This document shows, in pieces, positions 10,965-21,400 of a stretch of 64,000 nucleotides of DNA. The stretch comes from Aricia agestis (lineage: Eukaryota > Arthropoda > Insecta > Lepidoptera > Lycaenidae). The notes beneath the pieces were generated by a model. The model worked only from the letters and a program-made list of their open reading frames with translations. It was not told the origin of the DNA and did not search any database. The stretch is taken from NCBI RefSeq assembly GCF_905147365.1, contig NC_056421.1, positions 12,418,001 through 12,482,000 of the forward strand. The letters run 5' to 3'. A program made the position numbers and the translations under genes. The stretch's first letter is position 1. Each line of letters opens with the position of its first letter.

Positions 10965-11339
10965 TTTTCTTAATTTTTCATTGATAGTTAGAGTAACTGA
11001 GTAAGCTTTACTCCGAACTCGGTGTTCTGGACACACACGTCCTTTTAAAACACAAATACCATTCTTACGATTAAGTTGAACATAACCTATAGCTTTATCA
11101 CCGTAACTCTCACGTGATGCTCTACAATTAATGAAATAATTATTAATTATATTTAATAGAGAATAAATACTTATTTTCATTTAGAATAGTATTTTTTAAC
11201 AGACTTACCTTGATGCCTTAGTACCTCGAACTTCAGCAGAATTAAACCGAACGTCATTTTTAAAAAAATTAGTGATCATAAATATATCAACATCAGGAAT
11301 ATTATCCGATTTTGCTTTTATAAATTCTTTATCACACAT
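10965..11339 (-). pseudogene. YqaJ/SWIM-type protein fragment, two exons
   Basis: Exon 1 (11339-11209) starts MCDKEFIKAKSDNIPDVDIF and ends at donor AG|GTAAGT. Exon 2 begins at 11121 after an acceptor (TTGTAG|A) and continues SRESYGDKAIGYVQLNRKNG and PEHRVRSKAYSVTLTINEK, running out near 10965. The 87-bp intron splices in frame (Arg codon across the join). I recognise this as the start of uncharacterised insect proteins that continue with a SWIM-like CHxC zinc site and a YqaJ exonuclease domain; neither is present here. Recognition is from memory, so the family name is tentative; the exon structure is seen directly. Confidence 0.6.
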
Positions 11340-11890
11340 AGTTAGTCGAAATAAACTTTTCAAATCGTTTTTCACTAATAAATTTGAGATATTTTTATCA
11401 AGTCAAAGATAATAGCCATAAACACTGTACTATCATGAAATTGCTTTAACATTATGACGTCACAAGTATGGCGACCAATCATGGCGCGTTTACAGTCACG
11501 TGATTTTTATTTGAATTTTATCAATTTTTAATTGTTTATAATTAATTAAAAAAAATTTTTTTTCAAGTTTTTTGCATTAAAAATCAATATAATTAATAAT
11601 AAAGTTTTAAAATACATAAAAAAAATCAATACTTTTTTTTTTTCAAAATCCCAATTGAATGCGTCAACGAACGTAACGCTAACGTCATTTTTGTTTTTTG
11701 GATACGGTCAGAGGTCAGATTTGCGTCGCGGGCATGCCTCACGTTCGCTGTTGACTGCGCTATAACGCATGCCTTTGACGAACAGAAAAAGGCACAGTGT
11801 GGACAAAGCTTTTCGCTAACAGATAGTAGATACTTTCGCATTCGTAATTTTGGTACATAACTTTTAATAACGTACAAATACTTAAAAAAA

Positions 11891-12230
11891 ATTTTTTTTT
11901 AATGAAATAAGGGGGCAAACGAGCAAACGGGTCACCTAATCGAAAGAAACTTCCGTCGCCCATGGACACTCGCAAAATCAGAAGAGCTGCAAGTGCGTTG
12001 CCGGCCTTTTAAGAGGGAATAGGGTAATAGGGGAGGGTAGGGAAGGGAAGGGAAGGGAATAGTTGAGGGTAGGGAAGGGAATAGGGTAGGGGTTAGGGGA
12101 TTGGGCCTCCGGTAAACTCACTCACTCGGCGAAACACAGCGCAAGCGCTGTTTCACGCCGGTTTTCTGTGAGAACGTGGTATTTATCCGGTTGAGCCGGC
12201 CCATTCGTGCCGAAGCATGGCTCTCCCACG
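11891..12230 (-). mobile_element. Common short retroposon-like repeat (family A, copy 1)
   Basis: Family A reads, in its sense strand, CGTGGGAGAGCCATGCTTCG, a GCGCTTGCGCTG palindrome, a C-rich minisatellite, then CCCCTTATTTCATAAA with an A-rich end. Eight copies occur here: 11891, 25447, 31176, 32884, 37966, 39496, 60297 and 62326. The A-rich 3' end suggests a SINE-like retroposon. Its first ~120 bp match the 5' end of the LINE at 56174. Confidence 0.75.
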
Positions 12231-12315
12231 TATAAATGTTTTTTCTGGTACAGCTTGCAGTTAAAATGCTGTGTTGTATTTTATGAAGATAATAAATAGG
12301 TCTAATATTTTTCAG

Positions 12316-12458
12316 AGGCGGACATTATGTCTGCGACGGTGTTGATAACGTTCGGCGCGATTTTGGGCCTGGCCAGCGGACTGCAGCTTCTAGTGATAGC
12401 TGTCATTGAAATCGTCATAGCAAGCTTGAACCTTTGGCTTGTAACCGGAGTATTTAAA
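12316..12458 (+). CDS. Rh50: Rh gene exon a
   Basis: Acceptor TTTTTCAG precedes and donor GTAAGT follows. The frame begins with two bases completing a codon, then ADIMSATVLITFGAILG, equivalent to the INADF(C/A)xATVLISFG block of Rh proteins, followed by a membrane segment LQLLVIAVIEIVIASLNLWL. This is the first exon I can support. Confidence 0.88.
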
Positions 12459-15400
12459 GTAAGTTTATTATCATAATTCCTGACCACACACTTCCATGTA
12501 ACTTAGCTTAAGGTGACGCCGTGTTAAAATAAAATAAAAAACAAGCAATGGAACAACAAAAAATCGAAAGTGCGTAGCGACAAAATGGTTTATGTCGCGT
12601 AATTTAAAAACCATAAATACATTTCATATAAGCTATGGGCAAATTAAAGTGTATGCTTGAACCAATCTATTAGGTACACATTTTGGAAGCTTAAATCACT
12701 CTCCTTTGTTGGTAAATAGGAATCCCTTTTTTTACAGAGGTCTTCTGATTGATTATTCTGCGTTATAAAAGTTGACCAATCGTGTTATGCTATGGTATGA
12801 ACTTTAATTTCTTAGCTTTAGTCATTGCAGAGAAAAATCGATATCGCTACAACCAAATTATCAAGGCGTCGCCTTAACTCCAAGCTTTGTTGTGGATACA
12901 TTTTGCTATTGCAACACGTTGTCAGCAATCTATTGCCCGCAACTTAATTGCGTTGAATCGTATGTTACTCAAAACGTCTGTGGAAAAATTTCATTAATAT
13001 CTGTTCATTATTTTAATAGTCGATTTACACGGGTGACTAACGGGTCGATTTTAGTCACCAGTCGACAGTAGTATTCGCAACAAGCGATCGCTTGCGACTG
13101 AGCGTTTGTACGGTCGATTTTAGTCACCAGCCGCATGCGGCCATTGGCCGCACGACTTTGGGGCTTGCGACTTTAGCCGCATGCGGCGTAGTCGAATTGC
13201 CATTTACAAGGTCGATTTTCCGCCATGCGGCGTAAATCGTGCGGCTTTAGTCACCCGTGTAAATCGGCCATAAGCTTAAAGAGGTAACAGAGATAGACAA
13301 ATCAGTATATAATTACATACAAAATTTACTTAAATACTGTGTTTAAAGTATACTCATCAATTTAAATAATAAAGTCGTAATAAACTTCTGAAGTTAATTC
13401 ACAGGTGGTATTACCAATTAAAAAGTTAGAGGACGTTAGGGGGAATAATTCAATCTTAAAATGTAGAGACAATTTAGAAGTGTATTTTCAGTTAGGTAAT
13501 ATCGGTTACAAATAATACAATATTTAAACGTTATAGTATTACCCCCTTACTAATAAACGTTTTATAAAATTTGAATAGTTATACAGTGTTTTGTTCCTGT
13601 CACACAAGTGACATTTTTAATTGGATTGAAGAAGACAAAACACTGTATAACTATCCAAAGCTGATACAGCGTTTATTAGTAAGAGGGTTAAAGTTTACGA
13701 GGTGACTCGAGGTGACAGCGGTCATTGACCCCAGTTAAAAAACTTGACACGTTTCATCGTTTTCTATTCATATCTGACAATAATTATTAAGGATAACTGT
13801 TTCTAGTTCAAGAGCAATATAATATTTTGCATACTCTGATAGAAGTTAAAATAATATAGTACATTGCTTCTTGTTCATAAAACGTAGCAAAATATTCTGA
13901 ATGTTGTCGAGAGGTATTCAAAAGAATTTAATATAACAGTCTATAACTAATAATAGAATCTCTATAGCTATAATATAAATGTTCAAAACCAGAATCAAAT
14001 AGGTACGGTGCAAGCATTTACACTTCGCTCCTAGACTAGTAAGGTCATTGGCCGCTGCTGACTCGTTTTTCAATTTTGACTATAGTTCAATCACATCTGC
14101 AGTTGCAGTCACTTTGTCTTGTGCTTTAATTTTTTAATGAAGGTTTAGTTTAAAAAAATGATCTTGTGCATTTTTAGGCAGCTGACGTCGGTGGGTCCAT
14201 AGCTATACACACATTCGGGGCATACTTCGGCCTAGCAGCGAGTTGGGCGTTGCGGTTTAAGAAGACTGAGGACTCATCAAACACACCTACAGTCGATCTA
14301 AATGGACCCAGCTATACCTCTGACGTCACGGCTATGATTGGTATGTTTATCTAAAATCGTAGGAAAGTCAAAACTAATCGAATATCGAAGCCAAACATAA
14401 TATTATAATATACTAGATGTCCCGCGCGGCTTCGCCCGCGTAAATTAGGAATTTTACGGAAACCGGATATTTTCCCATAAAAATAGCTCTTATGTCCCTA
14501 CTCCCTTCACTTGGTTTACTCTATATCTGTGCCAAATATTGCCATAAAAATTGCTCCAGTAGTTCGTAATTTCTAATATTTCCCCCGTTTTTCCCACATT
14601 TTCCTGAGTTTCTTCGGTCGTATTAGTTTTAGCGTGATAATAAATAGCCTATAGCCTTATTCGATAAATTAACTATCTTACATACTCTCAGTTCAAGCAA
14701 ATATACTCTCAAGCAATATTAAGTATCGATTTTTTTAAATTATCGCTTGACAAACTCGAGTCTCGATCTAAAAGACTATGCAAAGTACCAATAACAGGGT
14801 CATTATAGGCTCATAAGTCATAACCATGGGACGATATATGGTATAAAATGGTAGTGATGATGATGATGATGATGAATGTAATTTGCGTAGTAGCATATGC
14901 TTTCCGTTCTTAAAACAACGCCGAATTTCCCAAACTTGTATCTATAAAGAATCAGGAGTTCTCTCAGCACCTTCCGAACCACGGTATACCAGGTATACCT
15001 CGCTGCAAAATCATGCTTAGAATACTTCTCACGAAACCGAAGTCACCACATGTTTCCATATAAATTTTGAGAAGTTCCCTCGATTACTTATGCATCCTTC
15101 ATCAGATCACCACTTTTGTGAATATAATACCAAATTGGGATGATACCACATATACCAAAAGAAAAATTTTGAAAATCGGTTCACAAACGGCGGAGTAAAT
15201 CGCATTCAATATTATTCTAAATTGAAATAGAATAATATTGAATGCGATGATAGAGCCGTCCGCCGGATCTAATGTAAAACATTCCAAAATCAACAACTCC
15301 TTATAAATAAGAAATTAATTGAAAAAACATTTTCCAGTAGACCAAACTGTAAATCTAAACCATTCTCGAATCTCCACGAACACACACAAAAAATTTCATC

Positions 15401-18400
15401 AAAATTGGTCCAGTCGTTTAGGAGGAGTTCAGTCACATACACACGCACACAAGAAATATATATATTAAGATTATACTTTTTAGAATTTTAATGCATGTCC
15501 GGACATGCATATACAGATAAACAGACAAAAACTAAACTAAAAAAGTGCTGCATGGAGTTACTCAAATTTTTGCATGAATATTACGAAGAGGTCGGGTCAA
15601 CATATAGGTTGCATATTATCACACTATCACCTAGGCACTATTGCTCAGAAGCGTAAGGCTCGGCCACGTAAGCGGCCTGGAGCCGATAAAGCCGGGGCGA
15701 GTGAAATCGCCCCCGCTATGGAGGTGGAAGCCTAGGCCTGTGGGCGACTGATCGGGGGATCACCGCCCACAATATAGGCCCCGAGGAGTTAGGCTCCCCC
15801 GGTGCCCGGGGAGCCTCTCGGTGAAGACAGGCGGCAGCATAGGCTGCTGCAGTGATTGTGGTGCCGGAAGCGGCAAGCGCTGCGGAGGACGCGGTAGAAT
15901 GCGTAGCGATCCCGCTCCTCCGCGTGTAGTGTTGACGAGGGCATGGGGGGGGTTTTAGTCGGTAAACCTCTGCGGAGGGAGTCCGACATACCCCTGCCCT
16001 TTCCCCCGAGAGGGCGGGGGATGCGTAATGCATTTCCCCTCCTTAAAAAAAAAGGCACTATTGCTGCTATAGAGTATCTAAGCTTTCAAGACGACGTCGC
16101 GGGTAGCTGCTAGTGCGTCATTCATAACGGCCCCTATATATAGAGAGGCTAATCGATCGAATAAGATTGCGATCGCAGGCCGACCGAGCTCAGTTAGATG
16201 TCAAAAATATATGAGATCGAAATCACCATGACATTCAGCAAAGCCCGTAATACCCATACATTTTTGGTATCTATGTTTCGCTAGCGAAGTGATAACCAAT
16301 GTAGTAAAATATTTTTAAAAAATTTTATTCAAATATTTTACTAGTATATTAATCACGGGTAGCAAAACAAGAATTTTAGTTTTACCTACACCTAATATAA
16401 TTAACTCTATATTAAAGCTGATCGTAAAAGTCTTAGCATTTTAGTTCGTCATAAATTCCACCTTCCCCGTATTTATAAGGTAGAAATTAGGTCAAAGCAT
16501 AAATTATAGTTTTATTATCTGCTGTTCAATATCTTAGGTTCATAGAAAGATTATAAAAGATCAAATAAGCTGAAGATGAATATTTTAGGTGTATTGCGCT
16601 ATTAATCTTTAAGATACTATTTTTGCATAATCTAGTACTTTAGTAAGGTTTCTTTGCATCGAAATTTGAAATTACTGGACTAATTTTTATATAAACAGCT
16701 TAAAATATAACTATAATTATGATGAGCATGAGTTTTTGACAGGTGCATAATTGTGACGTTATCGAAAGTGATTTGAATGAATAATTTGACAGCATATTTA
16801 GTACGGCAGACAAAGATCACAAAGTGCAATTCCTCTCAAATCAATTCAGAAAATGAATTGTCAAAACTGTCAAACTGATGAATGTCAAATTAGTATGAAT
16901 TGTGCGAATAAGGGCCGGGACACATAAACGTGATACGACGTCGTGTCGTACCACGATGCGGCGTCGTTTCACGATGCGACGTCGCGTCGTGGGAATCTAC
17001 GACGAGCATCGTAAAAAACTACGTCGTGATATCGTAACGTGTCACGATACACAATGCAGGGTGAATTGTCGCAGTTTCTTTGAATTTTGAATAACACGCA
17101 TCGTGAGTTTCTACGACGCGACATCGTGCTTTTTACCGTGGCACGTTACGATGTCACGACGAATTTTTTTACGATGCTCGTCGTACATTCCCGACATGCG
17201 CGACGTCGCATCGTGAAACGACGCCGTATCATGGTACGACACGACGTCATATCGTGTTTATGTGTCCCGGCCCTTACTAGACAAATGAATTGCATGCAAA
17301 GTGAATAATATTATGATGCTGCAAAGTGGCCATTTTAGGGGGTGTTTACACGTATAATTGTTATTTTTTTAATATTATTTTTGAAACTTCCTTATTTTCA
17401 GGTTCCATCTTTTTATGGATCTACTGGCCATCTTTCAACTCGGGTTTGACTCAAACTCCGGCAGAATATGAAATGGCTACTGTCAACACTTACTTGTCCT
17501 TGGCTGCTGCTACGGTAACTAGATGGCTAAAACAATTATTTTAATAGATTTTTCGAATCTATAGTCACCATATTGTAAAATGTCACTTGAAAAAACTGTT
17601 TCACTCCCTCTACCAATGGTCATCCAAGAACTTTTCTGGCTCCTTTATTGGCTTGGACAACATAATATTAATATATAATGGAGCTTTGCGGCAAGGTTCA
17701 TTGTCATGCCCTATTTCGTGTCATATCAATGTTCGAAATAAGGCATATGGTATGAAATACCCTAGTAGCCACTAATATTGCTTAATGATTATCCCCTTGT
17801 TCAGAATCGCATACATTTTCGATCGGAGAAAAACTTGTTGGCCAAATCCTCGTGTAAGTACCTCTATTTCCAGGTAACAACATTCTTCGTCTCTTCGGCG
17901 GTGAATCATGGTAAACTCGACATGGTCCACATCCAGAACTCGACACTTGCCGGTGGTGTGGCTGTCGGATCCGTCTGCAACATGCACATCAACCCCGGAG
18001 GAGCGGTCCTCATTGGTGTTGCTGCGGGGCTGTTGAGTGTGATGGGATATAAGTTTTTGACGGTGAGTACTTGTTAGTTGTTGTGAAGTTTGGTTGGGAC
18101 AATACGGGCTTAGTTCACAATCAGCTGACAAGGAAGATATTCCAAGCGTTTAATGTCAGGCCTGAGCCCAGTTGTGCTCTCGTGCCGGTCATTTGGCCTG
18201 GGTGGGAACAGAGGAAGAAAAGGTATACTATTATGTGTATATGATTTATATGTAAGTATGTTAGTCATTAAGGTATATATTGTATGGGCATATGTAGCCT
18301 GATATATATAAATAAATAAATTAATAAAATAAAATAAATTAAATATAACGTCCGAGTTACATTGGTCTGGTTATTATCGAAACACCGTCATAAAATTGGT

Positions 18401-21400
18401 TTTGAAAACCTTATTATTATAGTTATCTGATTATACCAAAAGAAATATTATATCAGGAAGAGATAATTTTAATGTTTTATTTTAAATTGACAGGCTTTTT
18501 GAGTTCAGACCATAAACGACATCAAAATATTTTTATCATAATATTAATTATGTTAAAAATAAGTAATAAGTTAATAATAAGTAAAAATAATAATAAAAGT
18601 AATTTGTTTCAGCCAAAACTTGAAAAATGTGGTGTACCTGATACCTGTGGGGTCAACAACCTGCACGGCATGCCTGGCCTACTATCAGGTGTTCTGACCA
18701 TCCTGTTGGCTGCGCTCGCCACCAAAGAAGGCTATGGAACTGAGCTGTCTTCGATCTTCAGCGCTATGACTGAGGTAAGCTAAAATATTAATATTATGAT
18801 GCACTCTTTTGATGCATTTTGAAGCAAACTAGATTATACTGCGACCACATTATAAAATATGAATAATTTTATGTGCGCATATAACATAATCTTTCCTAGA
18901 TTAGAGGAATGAGAATCGAGTAAATTTTCAGGATGAAGCAGGCCGCGCATCATCATCACAAGCTCTCTACCAGCTGGCTGCTGTTGGGTCCACCGTTGGT
19001 TTGGCGTTGGTAGGAGGTGGAGTTAGTGGTGAGTGTTAAGTACTACTATGTAGTATTTCTTAGAGTTCCATACCCGAAAGGTAACAACGGGACCCTATTA
19101 CTAAGACTTCGATGTCAGTCCGTATGTCTGTCTGTCTCCAGGCTGTATATTAAGAATGGTAATAGCTAGAGTCGAACCATTTGGGCGCGAGTTCAACTCG
19201 CACTTAGCTGATATTTTTCTATGAAGAGAATTTTTTTTTTCTAAGATAGTTTCCGATACTTACTGCAAACCGATTTTAATGGGTACTGACATGGACAACG
19301 ACGAAATGTAAAGTTTCCACGAGATGTGATAGTATGTGGAATGATAATGACAAATAGAGTTCTTCACCTCATGACACACCCTCAAGCCATCAAGCATTAG
19401 AAAAAAAAAACTAATTATTAATTTCATGATTCCATTTTCCAAATTCAAATTCAAAATTTAACTCTCTTGCTTTGAATCAAACATTAAAAAACCTAAGTTC
19501 CATCTGGTCGCTGTTAAGCATTAGTGTCCTTACCAGCGTTGCCAGATTTTTTTGCGCCAAATCGGGACTTTGGAACTTTTTGAGCGAAAAAGCGGAATTC
19601 TTCGATCAAAAGCGGGACAAAGTAAAAAAAGGTATAAAATCAAAGTTTTTTTGAGGTTTTATCTTTTTATTTGTGTTTAAATAACGTTTACGTGACAATA
19701 GAATATAAGTAAAGTAGCCAAAGAAAATCCACCCCTCTACCTCCCACACTCTTACCTTCATTACGCACCTTTCTTTCTCAGCACGCTGCACGTACGTTCG
19801 GGCTTTCCCCGAAAAGCGGGACTGAGGACGGAACGGAATTTTGATAAAAAAATCGGGACGTCCCGCCAAAATCGGGACGTCTGGAAACGCTGGTCCTAGC
19901 CCACAATTTTTTTTATGTTAAATTTTGAATGCAGTCTTGTTCTAAATTATCTAAAGAACATAACTGCATTCATAACTCAATACGTAATTTATTGTGGGTT
20001 AGTACACGAATGCTTAACAGCGTCCATTATTTTATGGTTCCATCTTCTGAATTGTAAATTGCCACAACAAATTTCTAAATTATGCTCTAATCTACATCTC
20101 GACGTTAAAAATATTAAAAACGGAGATGTTGTTTCCTAGTTTTTATGTCCATTTCCTCACTTCCGGTTCGAGGAAGGGATTCAAACTGAACGTCCGTCCT
20201 GTCCCAGGATGTTTATTTTTCGAAGTCAATTTTAGATATTTAATATTTTACAGTGTTTATAAAATGTGTGTCAGAAAATAACGAGGTTTCGTAGATTTTT
20301 GTTTAAAATACGCAATTATGGCGAGTTAGTTTTTTTGTGAGAATAGTTCTTTCTATCCATGCTTCTTTGACCAAAAGCCATGCTTATATTTTTTAAATTC
20401 AAAAGGTTTGTCCATCTGTCTATTCTCTCTAACTGCGGAAGCGGTTTTGATGATAAGCCAATTTCAACATTTTGCGGACAACAATTTAATACAAATTGTT
20501 GTCCGCAAAATATTAGCGTTATCATGCTAAGCTGATGTTGAAGTAGAATAGGCACCGCTCCGTCATATTGTAACTACTCATAAGTTAAACCAAGAGCCAG
20601 AAACAGCTAGAGTTTTCTTTTACCTATAATCATTATGCTATACTCGTACTTTCCCATTTATACTTAAAGTATAAATGGGAAAATAAGTCTACCGCACCTT
20701 CGATAAAATTTAAGGTATTTATTTTTCCTCTCTCCCAATCTCTCTCTCGAATCTCGTCTCCCACTGACGGACCCTTATGACAGTTGCTCCCTATTACCAG
20801 ACAACTTATGCCAGTTACTTCCCACTGCCACATCACCTTAAAGTATAATACTTTTGACCTCCAAAACTGGATACCTCCTAAACGCGATCGAAATTCTATA
20901 GTTGCTGTTTGTTCATACAGAAAAACTTTCAGCTTTTATAAAATGACAAAAATATGCCTATCTAATTGTCTTAAAAGTTAACCAATATTATAATAGTCAG
21001 AGTAACTAGTCGTTAGTTATAATGTTATTTGGTAATTTAAAATAACTGGCATAAAACTGTAAAGTCTTATCACGTTATATGATTTATTTTTACAAGTTGA
21101 AGGAAACCAATAGTTATTGTGATTGCATGAAAGCAATCACAATAACTATTGGTTCTCAACCCTGAAGGGTTGAGAATTAATATTATAAAACGTTCCATAT
21201 TATTAATTTAATGTATGTTTTTTTCCATAATTATGCCTATTTATATTGTTTTTTTTTGGTTTACGTACCCAAAGGGTAAAGACGGGACCCTCTTAATAAC
21301 ACTTCAATGTCTGTCTGTCCGTCCGTCTGTCTCCAGGCTCTATAACAAGAACTTTTCACAGATTGAGTATATCTTCTGCCACTATAACAATAAATACTGA

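Larger units (their letters stand above)
10441..11652. mobile_element. Nested DNA transposon carrying THAP and YqaJ-like gene pieces
   Basis: It inserted in MITE M1: AATTG occurs at 10436-10440 and again at 11653-11657, while uninterrupted MITE copies have it once. Ends GGTTTTTGAATTTTTTTT and (inverted) GGATTTTGAAAAAAAAAA are inverted, as are subterminal GTGACGTCACAATGTTA (10611) and its partner TAACATTATGACGTCAC (11447). Inside are a THAP exon on + and a two-exon gene fragment on -, facing each other. Both are truncated at the middle, so this is an internally deleted derivative. I recall ISL2EU/PHIS-type transposons pairing a THAP transposase with a YqaJ protein; assignment is inference, and the 5-bp duplication does not settle it. 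Confidence 0.65.
10357..11810. mobile_element. MITE family M, copy 1, split by a 1.2 kb element
   Basis: Ends AGCTATGTCCACACTATGCG and (inverted) AGCTTTGTCCACACTGTGCC match the uninterrupted copies at 49285-49518 and 49520-49742. Its middle is broken at AATTG by the insertion 10441-11652. Confidence 0.8.

Noticed and set aside
15716..16058. Open frames of 105 and 89 residues on the minus strand
   Set aside because: They run antisense through a GC-rich LINE 3' tail; length is explained by base composition.
17778..18131. Open frames of 99 and 119 residues around Rh exon d
   Set aside because: One is the exon itself read through into intron sequence; the other is its antisense shadow.
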